Positions 1 to 5,869 of a DNA stretch of 5,869 nt are shown here, one piece after another. How positions within the stretch are numbered: the stretch's first letter is position 1; every line of letters starts with the position of its first letter. Both the position numbers and the translations under genes were made by a program. The notes under the pieces are model-generated. The model was not told the DNA's origin and made no database searches. It saw only the letters and a program-made list of their open reading frames with translations. The stretch covers positions 1 to 5,869 of the forward strand of contig CALJFV010000033.1 in NCBI GenBank assembly GCA_938074515.1, in the 5' to 3' direction. The DNA is from an uncultured Flavobacteriaceae bacterium (lineage in GTDB: Bacteria > Bacteroidota > Bacteroidia > Flavobacteriales > Flavobacteriaceae).

Positions 1-1593
1 CATAACGAACCCGTAAAATCTTATGCCCCAGGTTCTCCTGAACGGGCGGCTGTTCTAGCTGCATACACCCAGATGTACCACCAGACCGTAGAGGTTCCTT
101 TGTACATAGACGGTAAAGAAGTTCGTACTGGAAACACGCAACCAATGAGTCCGCCACATGATCACCAACATTCGCTCGGGGTTTTTCACAAAGCGTCTAA
201 AAATGAAGTGCACCAGGCCATAGAGACGGCATTGTCTGCTCGAGAAAAATGGTCAAAGACCCCATGGGAACAGAGAGCGGCCATATTTTTACGCGCTGCA
301 GAACTCATTGCCGGACCCTATCGCGCGCGAATTAATGCAGCCACGATGTTGGCTCAATCGAAGACAGTGCATCAAGCCGAGATCGACGCCGCATGTGAGT
401 TCATTGATTTTCTTCGATTTAATGTGGCTTATATGACCGAAATGTATCAAGAGCAGCCTCATTCTACCGCCGAAACATGGAACCGTTTGGAATATCGCCC
501 GTTAGAAGGATTCGTCTATGCGATTACCCCGTTTAACTTTACCGCTATTGCAGGCAATCTGCCTTCCAGTGCAGCACTCATGGGTAATGTGGTTGTTTGG
601 AAACCAAGTGACGCTCAAGTATTTTCGGCACAAGTAGTCCTTGAGGTGTTTAAGGAGGCAGGAGTGCCTCCAGGAGTCATTAATATGATTATGGGCGATC
701 CTGTAATGATTACTGAAGAATTATTAGCGCACCCCGATTTTAGCGGACTCCATTTTACCGGCTCGACGGATGTATTTAAAAATCTTTGGCAAAAGATTGG
801 ACACAATATTCACAAATATAAAACCTATCCTAGGATTGTTGGCGAGACAGGAGGAAAAGACTTCATTGTGGCACATCCCTCAGCCGATGTTGACGCACTG
901 GTTACGGCCATTATCCGTGGAGCATTTGAATTTCAAGGACAAAAATGTAGCGCAGCCAGTAGATGCTATATTCCTGAGAGTTTGTGGCCTGCCGTTTCTG
1001 AAAACCTCACACGGGAGTTACAAACCATCAAACAAGGCTCGCCAGAAGACCCGCAAAACTTTATGACAGCGGTTATTCATGAAGGTTCCTTTGATAAATT
1101 AGCTCATTATATCGATCAGGCGAAGAAGGACCAAGCAGCTGAAATTATATTTGGTGGCGATTACGACAAAAGCAAGGGTTATTTTATCCAACCCACGGTA
1201 ATTAAAACCACTGATCCCCATTACACCACCATGGTAACCGAACTTTTTGGTCCGGTGCTCACGGTTTATGTTTATCCAGACAGTGATTGGCGTCAAACGC
1301 TTCAACTCGTGGATCAAACCAGTGATTATGCCCTTACGGGAGCCGTTTTTAGCCAAGATCGCTACGCTTTGGATGAGGCGGTAATCGCTCTAGAAAATAG
1401 CGCCGGCAATTTTTATATTAACGACAAACCCACAGGAGCAGTAGTGGGCCAACAGCCTTTTGGGGGAGCCAGAGCCAGTGGCACCAATGACAAAGCTGGA
1501 AGTAAACTAAACCTATATCGCTGGGTTTCTCCAAGAACAGTTAAAGAGCAGCTGGTCGTAGCCAAAAACTATCGCTATCCTTTTATGGATTAG
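1..1593 (+). CDS. pruA: L-glutamate gamma-semialdehyde (1-pyrroline-5-carboxylate) dehydrogenase, 5'-partial
   Basis: Cytoplasmic aldehyde dehydrogenase that oxidises glutamate-5-semialdehyde (from pyrroline-5-carboxylate) to glutamate with NAD+, the second step of proline breakdown. The frame is open to base 1: codons before the Met at 73 read HNEPVKSYAPGSPERA, a typical PruA N-terminus, so the gene begins upstream of the window and Met73 is internal. The 530 visible residues against about 540 for the family imply roughly a dozen missing. Visible-frame landmarks: PFNFT (Asn179, oxyanion Asn), WKPS (200-203, NAD binding), FTGS (252-255), catalytic-base Glu282 in GETGGKDF, nucleophile Cys316 in GQKCSAASR, ExFGP (Glu414, NAD ribose) and PFGGARASGTNDKAG (486-500), which is characteristic of the P5CDH subfamily rather than generic ALDHs. 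It is a monofunctional form: no proline dehydrogenase domain is visible. It converges with the downstream lipoprotein gene across 46 bp and shows no functional link to it. Confidence 0.96.
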   Translation, partial: HNEPVKSYAPGSPERAAVLAAYTQMYHQTVEVPLYIDGKEVRTGNTQPMSPPHDHQHSLGVFHKASKNEVHQAIETALSAREKWSKTPWEQRAAIFLRAAELIAGPYRARINAATMLAQSKTVHQAEIDAACEFIDFLRFNVAYMTEMYQEQPHSTAETWNRLEYRPLEGFVYAITPFNFTAIAGNLPSSAALMGNVVVWKPSDAQVFSAQVVLEVFKEAGVPPGVINMIMGDPVMITEELLAHPDFSGLHFTGSTDVFKNLWQKIGHNIHKYKTYPRIVGETGGKDFIVAHPSADVDALVTAIIRGAFEFQGQKCSAASRCYIPESLWPAVSENLTRELQTIKQGSPEDPQNFMTAVIHEGSFDKLAHYIDQAKKDQAAEIIFGGDYDKSKGYFIQPTVIKTTDPHYTTMVTELFGPVLTVYVYPDSDWRQTLQLVDQTSDYALTGAVFSQDRYALDEAVIALENSAGNFYINDKPTGAVVGQQPFGGARASGTNDKAGSKLNLYRWVSPRTVKEQLVVAKNYRYPFMD

Positions 1594-1639
1594 CCATAAT
1601 CGTAGGAATTGTTACTCTAGTTTACGTCTTTGTTTTGAG

Positions 1640-2695
1640 TTACTCGTAAATTACAATCTCTTCTAAAGCCGCGTGCTGGGTGTTGACCGCAAGATTATTT
1701 TCGTCAACCACCATAACCACCAATTGTAACTGGTCTATGGCGAACTCCTCGGGGATGGTGTAGCTGATTTGTTTGTTGTAATCTGTCAAGGCGTTCAGGG
1801 CAGGTATCGGATCGCCAATAGCATCGGTTAAGGAAGCGCGCAGAACGTGCTTTTGTTCAAAATCTACCATAGGATTGCCCAGTCCAAAGTAAGGGCTGCT
1901 TTGATCGTTGTCGTAATAATTGGTTTGATCGCGCAGTAATCCATCTTCGGTAAGATAAACTACGAGTTTGTGATCGGCCAAAGCTTGCTCTGAAGCAACA
2001 GAAACACTAACACTTAGCGATCGTCCATTAAGACTTGAGGTAATGCCAATGGCCACAGGTGAATCAATGCCAGCAAGGCTCAAAACATCGGAGGTCGGAA
2101 ATTCAGGAGGTGTACCCAAGCCCCACACTATAGTTCTATCGATACGCGCGCGAGGAGAACCTGATGGAATGCCCAAACCATCGCGAATATCGGGTTCGAT
2201 GGCCAAAGAAAGGTCGTCCCCATTGTGCAAGGCGACAATTGAAATATGATCGGTCAGGGCCTGTACTGCGTCCACTGCGGCAGAGACCGCTGGACAATAA
2301 CCGCACCAGGTGCCTGTATAGTCCTCGACAAGGACATTCTTTGTAGGAATCACTACCTCAAAACTACCGGTATCGGTGGTGGACAAAGTGCCTTGATCTT
2401 CGTATTCGGCATAAACAGAAAAAACGCCCTCTTGGTCTGAACTAAACGTATTGCCCGTTATAGGCGCACCGTCTATATAAAAGGTAATGTTATCTACAAT
2501 TTCGTTAGACTCCTCATCAAATACCTGGAATGCAATTTCCTGATTACGCAATGAGGCCGGTCTGTAGGTTAATCCAATATTGATTGGCTCGACAGTATCG
2601 GTGTTGAAGCTTGAAAAATCCTCCTTTTCACTACATGCTGAAAACAAAATTACTCCTAAAGAAGACAAGAGGAAATTGCGAAAACTTGAAGCCAT
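1640..2695 (-). CDS. Omp28-related lipoprotein with thioredoxin-like CGYC motif
   Basis: Predicted outer-membrane lipoprotein of 351 residues. Residues 1-20 form a lipoprotein signal peptide (hydrophobic LLSSLGVILFSA) ending at Cys21, the probable lipidation site. The lipobox, FSAC, is relaxed, as is common in Bacteroidota. Cys21 is followed by SEKED, an acidic stretch resembling lipoprotein export signals that send lipoproteins to the cell surface in this phylum. Residues about 35-115 look like an Ig-like beta domain. From 121 (VLVEDYTGTWCGYCP) a thioredoxin-like fold follows, with Cys131 and Cys134 as the CxxC pair and a plausible cis-Pro loop near Pro181 (GSPRARIDR). The C-terminal third (about 210-351) is beta-rich. 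This order matches Omp28-family proteins; the family's biochemical role is poorly defined, so redox activity is inferred from the motif. There are no other cysteines. The ATG at 2695 gives a well-formed signal peptide; no Shine-Dalgarno is apparent. It is transcribed divergently from the thioredoxin/barrel pair, suggesting joint function. Confidence 0.88.
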   Translation of the reverse strand: MASSFRNFLLSSLGVILFSACSEKEDFSSFNTDTVEPINIGLTYRPASLRNQEIAFQVFDEESNEIVDNITFYIDGAPITGNTFSSDQEGVFSVYAEYEDQGTLSTTDTGSFEVVIPTKNVLVEDYTGTWCGYCPAVSAAVDAVQALTDHISIVALHNGDDLSLAIEPDIRDGLGIPSGSPRARIDRTIVWGLGTPPEFPTSDVLSLAGIDSPVAIGITSSLNGRSLSVSVSVASEQALADHKLVVYLTEDGLLRDQTNYYDNDQSSPYFGLGNPMVDFEQKHVLRASLTDAIGDPIPALNALTDYNKQISYTIPEEFAIDQLQLVVMVVDENNLAVNTQHAALEEIVIYE

Positions 2696-2860
2696 GGGTC
2701 GTTTAATTTAGATTACTGATTTACTGCTAAAATAGCCAAAAATTATATGTACACTGCGAGATTTTTTTTTCATTGAGCAAAGACTTGTTACAAAATCAAT
2801 GAACACGGCAAAAATTTCATTAATATTGTTACCCAACTTAATCAAAAGACGTCCATAATT
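2696..2860. promoter_or_regulatory. Divergent intergenic region with 8-bp inverted repeat
   Basis: These 165 bp separate the start codons of two divergent genes, so both promoters should lie here. The region is AT-rich. No exact copy of the Bacteroidota -7 box (TAnnTTTG) with a properly spaced -33 TTG was found. The nearest plus-strand match is TAATATTG at 2821-2828 (one mismatch, no TTG at the right distance). On the minus strand TATAAT occurs at 2747-2742, close to AATTTTTG, a one-mismatch -7 box. An inverted repeat, TTCATTGA (2769-2776) and TCAATGAA (2796-2803), flanks a shorter one, TTGT-T-ACAA (2785-2793), and could be an operator. That promoters are present is inferred from gene arrangement; their exact positions are uncertain. 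Confidence 0.4.
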
Positions 2861-3343
2861 ATGAAAAATCTATTTCTCGGTTTGCTCATTTTTGCCAGCG
2901 GTACCTTAACGGCTCAGGATGCACTTCCTGATATAGCTTTAGAAACACTCGACGGTCAAAAGACATCACTGCTGCAAGAGGCCAAAGAATCACCCCTGAC
3001 GATAATTTCACTTTGGGCCACCTGGTGTGTTCCTTGTATTAAGGAACTCGATGCGATCAGTGAGATTTACCCCGATTGGCAAGAAGAAACCAATGTCTCT
3101 TTAATCGCTGTTTCCATAGATGATGCGCGCACAGTAAGACGTGTTCGCCCTATGATTAATGGCAAAGGTTGGGATTACAAGATTTTGTTAGACACCAATA
3201 ATGATGTCAAAAGAGCTCTCGGTGCAGCCACAGTACCTTTAACTGTCTTGGTTAAAAACGGACAAATTATTTATCGCCACTCGGGTTATACCCCTGGGGC
3301 TGAATTCGAGCTTTACGAGCAAATTTTAGCTAACGCTGAATAA
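2861..3343 (+). CDS. Exported TlpA/ResA-like thioredoxin-fold protein
   Basis: A 160-residue predicted periplasmic thiol-disulfide oxidoreductase. Residues 1-18 form a Sec signal peptide (MKNLFLGLLIFASGTLTA) with likely cleavage before Gln19; there is no lipobox Cys, so it should be soluble in the periplasm. The mature part is a compact thioredoxin fold: LPDIALETLDG (22-32) is the AhpC/TlpA-type N-terminal strand, LWATWCVPC (51-59) holds active-site Cys56 and Cys59 with the following Glu62 that is typical of TlpA/ResA proteins, and the cis-Pro loop is at TVPLT (Pro126). These are its only cysteines. The family usually keeps a protein or cytochrome c apoprotein reduced outside the cytoplasm, but the substrate here is not known. 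The gene is 17 bp upstream of the barrel gene ATG, so an operon is likely. The ATG is chosen because it directly precedes the signal peptide. No cytochrome maturation genes lie nearby, arguing against a dedicated cytochrome c role. Confidence 0.9.
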   Translation: MKNLFLGLLIFASGTLTAQDALPDIALETLDGQKTSLLQEAKESPLTIISLWATWCVPCIKELDAISEIYPDWQEETNVSLIAVSIDDARTVRRVRPMINGKGWDYKILLDTNNDVKRALGAATVPLTVLVKNGQIIYRHSGYTPGAEFELYEQILANAE

Positions 3344-3360
3344 TCTTTATTAATATTTTG

Positions 3361-5028
3361 ATGAAAAAATTACAATACGCCATTTGTTTTTTGGCCCTGA
3401 CACCACTTTGGGGACAAAACAATCAAGGGTCTCTTTATGGGGGTTACGAATCCAATAGCCAGTGGTTGCTTGACGACACAGAGTTAAAACTCACCGATAC
3501 TGATCCAGGTTTTTTAGCCCCAGAAGATGCTTTTCGCGCTAACAACTACTTACAACTCAATTATAATATTGGAGACTTTACCGCCGGGGTTCAATATGAA
3601 AGCTATTTACCTTCGGCCTTACTGGGATACAGTCCGACTTTTGACAATAACAACGGCATTGCTTACTACTATTTAAATGCAAAACTTCAGGATTTGGACA
3701 TCACAGCCGGTTACTTTTATGAGCAGTTTGGTAGTGGGTTAATACTTCGCAGCTGGGAAGATCGACAACTTGGGATCAATTCGGCCATAAAAGGGGCACG
3801 TGTGAAATTTGCCGTAAATAGCTATGTTTCGTTTACCGCTTTGGTAGGCCAACAACGTAATGGTTTTGAACTCACTGAGGGCGTCATTAATGGCTATGAT
3901 CTAAATTATGACCTTGGACAACAAGTAGGTTTTGAAGGCGGTGATTTAAGATTTGGGGCCAGCTATGTCAGTCGTTACCAAGAGCGCGGAACTAATGACC
4001 AGATTCCAAGTAATGTGGGTGCCCTCTCCGGACGCATGGATTGGCGTTTTGGCGGTTTATACGGAAATATTGAGGCCATCAAAAAGGATCCTGATGTCAT
4101 CGCCAATGAAGGACAACTCGTTTCTAATCGCCTTTATGACGGAACGGCATTGCAGGCGAATTTAGGTTTTTCACAAAAAGGCTTGGGCGCCAGCGCGACC
4201 TTTAGACGACTAGAAAATTTTAATTTTTACGCTGATCGTCTTGCTGAAGGCAATCAATTCAATCAACAGCTTATTTCATACACCCCTGCCCTGACCAAAC
4301 AACAAGATTATTTATTGACCAATATTTATGTCTACAACGCCCAACCGAGACTCATTACTGATCCCTTGGATCAACGCGCCGGTGAGGTAGGCTTCCAGTC
4401 CGATGTTTATGTTTCCTTTCCTAGAGAAACTGCCTTAGGGAAATTAGGGACAAAAATTGCCGCAAATTTTTCCTATTGGGCAGGCCTTGAGGCTACTTTT
4501 TATGAGGACCAATCTTATGATGTTGAATTTATTGGATCAGGCGATCGATATTTCAGAGATTTTAATGCTGAGGTAAAAAATCGATGGAATAAAAATTTAA
4601 ATACGGTTCTAACCTATCAAAATGTCATCGCGGACAAAGGAGTCGTTTTAGGAGGACCACTGGGGAGTCAAGGCGATATCAAGGCCTCGATCATTGTAGC
4701 CGAAGGCACCTATAAACTCGGTAATGGACGCTCTGTACGCCTTGTGGGTCAACATTTATCCACGGAGCAAGATCGAAAAAATTGGGCCGGAGCAGTAATG
4801 GAATATAACTTCAATTCCAAATTGTCTATTTATGGAGCCGATGCTTACAACTACGGAGGAGAAACCAAGGTACACTATTACAATTTCGGTGGAAGTTACA
4901 CCCAAGGGCGAGTGCGTTTTGCAATGAACTACGGTCGCCAGCGTGGTGGACTCATCTGTGTCGGCGGAGTATGTCGCTTTGTGCCAGAAAACAATGGCCT
5001 TAGCATGAATTTAAATGTGACGTTCTAA
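3361..5028 (+). CDS. Predicted outer-membrane beta-barrel protein, DUF6029-like
   Basis: A 555-residue protein recognised as resembling the Bacteroidota DUF6029 family, from general resemblance rather than a search. The start is the ATG at 3361; a TTG lies immediately before it in frame at 3358 but would add only one residue. Residues 1-18 are a signal peptide (MKKLQYAICFLALTPLWG) with cleavage likely before Gln19. The mature chain has alternating polar/aromatic beta-strand patterns throughout, for example FTAGVQYESYLP and DITAGYFYEQFG, and ends in LSMNLNVTF, a C-terminal Phe in an amphipathic strand as expected of a BAM-recognised barrel. The mature protein has just two cysteines, Cys533 and Cys538, in ICVGGVCRFVP next to the last strand. 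Function is unknown. It follows the exported thioredoxin by 17 bp with no Shine-Dalgarno, consistent with co-transcription, and is followed by the hairpin at 5103-5133. A role as transporter or structural barrel cannot be decided from sequence. Confidence 0.82.
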   Translation: MKKLQYAICFLALTPLWGQNNQGSLYGGYESNSQWLLDDTELKLTDTDPGFLAPEDAFRANNYLQLNYNIGDFTAGVQYESYLPSALLGYSPTFDNNNGIAYYYLNAKLQDLDITAGYFYEQFGSGLILRSWEDRQLGINSAIKGARVKFAVNSYVSFTALVGQQRNGFELTEGVINGYDLNYDLGQQVGFEGGDLRFGASYVSRYQERGTNDQIPSNVGALSGRMDWRFGGLYGNIEAIKKDPDVIANEGQLVSNRLYDGTALQANLGFSQKGLGASATFRRLENFNFYADRLAEGNQFNQQLISYTPALTKQQDYLLTNIYVYNAQPRLITDPLDQRAGEVGFQSDVYVSFPRETALGKLGTKIAANFSYWAGLEATFYEDQSYDVEFIGSGDRYFRDFNAEVKNRWNKNLNTVLTYQNVIADKGVVLGGPLGSQGDIKASIIVAEGTYKLGNGRSVRLVGQHLSTEQDRKNWAGAVMEYNFNSKLSIYGADAYNYGGETKVHYYNFGGSYTQGRVRFAMNYGRQRGGLICVGGVCRFVPENNGLSMNLNVTF

Positions 5029-5102
5029 TCGTGATACGACTTTCTAATCTCCCCAGGTGTTTTTCATAAACGCTTGTCAAAAGGATTTAGGGCCATTCAA
5101 AA

Positions 5103-5133
5103 AAAATGCCCGCGGCTGCGCCGCGGGCATTTT
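5103..5133. terminator. Bidirectional intrinsic terminator hairpin
   Basis: A perfect 14-bp stem (AAAATGCCCGCGGC at 5103-5116 pairing with 5120-5133) closes a TGC loop. The 10-bp GCCCGCGGC-type core stands out in otherwise moderate-GC DNA. An eight-A run (5099-5106) on the left becomes a long U tract for minus-strand transcripts, so termination should be strongest for the leftward T9SS-cargo gene. The right side has only TTTTATAT for the plus-strand operon. It lies 75 bp after the barrel stop codon and 35 bp after the cargo stop codon, between converging genes. Confidence 0.9.
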
Positions 5134-5167
5134 ATATCTCGTTTGTTTGGCTGAGTAAAAGCCCTGC

Positions 5168-5869
5168 TTATCGCTTCACAATTTTAAAGGATTTTTGCTG
5201 GCCGGCATCATTTTGCGCAACGGCTAAATACATAGAGGCTGAAAGATGACTTATGTCGATCGTCTGATCCCCCTCATTAACGCGATATTGACCTACCTTT
5301 TTACCCTGCAGATCGAACAGGCTCAACTCAAGGCGCTCTTGTGTGCGCATTATTAATTGAGTCGACACTAAATTCTGCAAAATTGAAACCCCAGGCATAT
5401 TATCTCCAACACCAAGGTTTGGATCATAACGATAGGTCATGGTGATATCATCCCCAATCTGGCCACCATTCGCATCAACTTGATAAAAACGGAAAACATA
5501 CTCAATTGGATTACCTCCGCCATCCACGAAATTTGCGATATGGTCTCCAGGAAACCCTTGATTTTCTCCTGGTGGAATTGTGACAACCTCAGTGCCCGGT
5601 GGATATGAAGCCCCAAAGACTAAATCAGCATAACAGAGGCCAAAACACAACTGAACCCCTGAACCATCGCCATTAACAGCGCTGACAAATTCAATCTTGG
5701 TGTAAATTTCCTCTGTGGTGGATTCATTATTCACCCAGAATGGCAACTCGGCAATACCGAGCCCGTAGATATTAAACGTCCATATGGAGCCATCCAATAT
5801 GGGATCTCCTTCATGAGTTTCCACATTGAACTGAGCAGCTGCCGAAAAAGACAGAACAACGGCCAATAG
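5168..5869 (-). CDS. T9SS type A sorting-domain protein, 5'-partial
   Basis: Predicted secreted or cell-surface protein, of which 233 residues are visible. The frame is open to the window edge: the codon at 5869-5867 is CTA (Leu) and the next, 5866-5864, is TTG, so the true start lies outside. The visible start LLAVVLSFSAAAQ is the end of a signal peptide, cleaved around AAA/Q. Residues about 14-150 form a beta-rich, probably Ig-like domain with WTFNIYGLG, a C-x3-C pair (Cys75, Cys79 in LCFGLCYADL), a GDH motif and YVFRFYQVD. After a short linker, residues about 159-233 (SILQNLVS, LSLFDLQGKKV, IDISHLSASMYL, SFKIVKR) match the type A T9SS C-terminal sorting domain, which is removed or anchored on the surface after export through the Por machinery. 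The cargo domain's function is not recognised. It is transcribed leftward into the shared hairpin, convergent with the barrel gene. Confidence 0.85.
   Translation of the reverse strand, partial: LLAVVLSFSAAAQFNVETHEGDPILDGSIWTFNIYGLGIAELPFWVNNESTTEEIYTKIEFVSAVNGDGSGVQLCFGLCYADLVFGASYPPGTEVVTIPPGENQGFPGDHIANFVDGGGNPIEYVFRFYQVDANGGQIGDDITMTYRYDPNLGVGDNMPGVSILQNLVSTQLIMRTQERLELSLFDLQGKKVGQYRVNEGDQTIDISHLSASMYLAVAQNDAGQQKSFKIVKR

Noticed and set aside
615..806. Open reading frame on the minus strand inside pruA, with similar overlapping frames at 770-1066 (+) and 1099-1356 (-)
   Set aside because: They overlap a full-length, motif-rich pruA, and their translations show no recognisable domain or signal; they are by-products of the real coding frame.
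1577..1590. ATCC-TTTTAT-GGAT hairpin at the end of pruA
   Set aside because: Only a 4-bp stem inside coding sequence, too weak for a terminator.
2043..2440. Three plus-strand open frames opposite the Omp28 lipoprotein gene
   Set aside because: Antisense to a well-supported CDS, low-complexity translations without a domain, and mutually overlapping.
2762..2770. Run of nine T as a terminator or phase-variable tract
   Set aside because: No GC-rich stem precedes it, and it lies between divergent start codons where a terminator is not expected. There is no evidence of length variation.
3358..3360. TTG as start codon of the barrel gene
   Set aside because: The adjacent in-frame ATG at 3361 followed by AAAAAA (Lys-Lys) gives a standard signal-peptide start, so the TTG is unnecessary.
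3953..4165. 70-codon plus-strand frame inside the barrel gene
   Set aside because: Lies out of frame within a convincing continuous CDS and shows no protein-like features.
5864..5866. TTG as start codon of the T9SS cargo gene
   Set aside because: It would leave a signal peptide with no basic n-region, and the frame continues open to the window edge, so the real start is outside.

Overview
The window looks like chromosomal DNA of a member of the Bacteroidota, most likely a flavobacterium-like lineage. Supporting signs are a protein ending in a type IX secretion (T9SS) C-terminal sorting domain, an Omp28-family lipoprotein, a Bacteroidota-style outer-membrane barrel protein (DUF6029-like), signal peptides cleaved just before Gln, and start codons without a clear Shine-Dalgarno sequence. 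The genus cannot be named from what is visible. No mobile element, RNA gene or CRISPR array was seen.

Layout: (1) 1-1593, plus strand: most of pruA, the NAD-dependent delta-1-pyrroline-5-carboxylate (glutamate semialdehyde) dehydrogenase of proline catabolism, with its first dozen or so codons lying off the left edge. (2) 1640-2695, minus strand: an Omp28-related lipoprotein with a thioredoxin-like CGYC motif, convergent with pruA. (3) 2696-2860: a 165-bp divergent intergenic region that must hold promoters for both sides and contains an 8-bp inverted repeat. (4) 2861-3343 and 3361-5028, plus strand: a probable two-gene operon of an exported TlpA/ResA-like thioredoxin (CVPC) and a large predicted outer-membrane beta-barrel of the DUF6029 type. 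(5) 5103-5133: a strong GC-rich hairpin flanked by A and T runs, serving as a shared terminator for converging genes. (6) 5168-5869, minus strand: a T9SS-exported protein, cut at its N-terminus by the right edge of the window.

The most interesting part is the divergent trio at 1640-5028. All three products are predicted to lie outside the cytoplasm. Apart from the lipid-anchor cysteine and one cysteine in a signal peptide, every cysteine in the trio belongs to a redox-type pair: CGYC in the lipoprotein, CVPC in the thioredoxin, and a single C-x4-C pair near the C-terminus of the barrel. This suggests, but does not prove, an envelope thiol-disulfide module in which the thioredoxin-fold proteins act on the barrel's cysteine pair. 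PruA and the T9SS cargo look like unrelated neighbours. Both end genes are incomplete here because of the window edges, not because they are broken.
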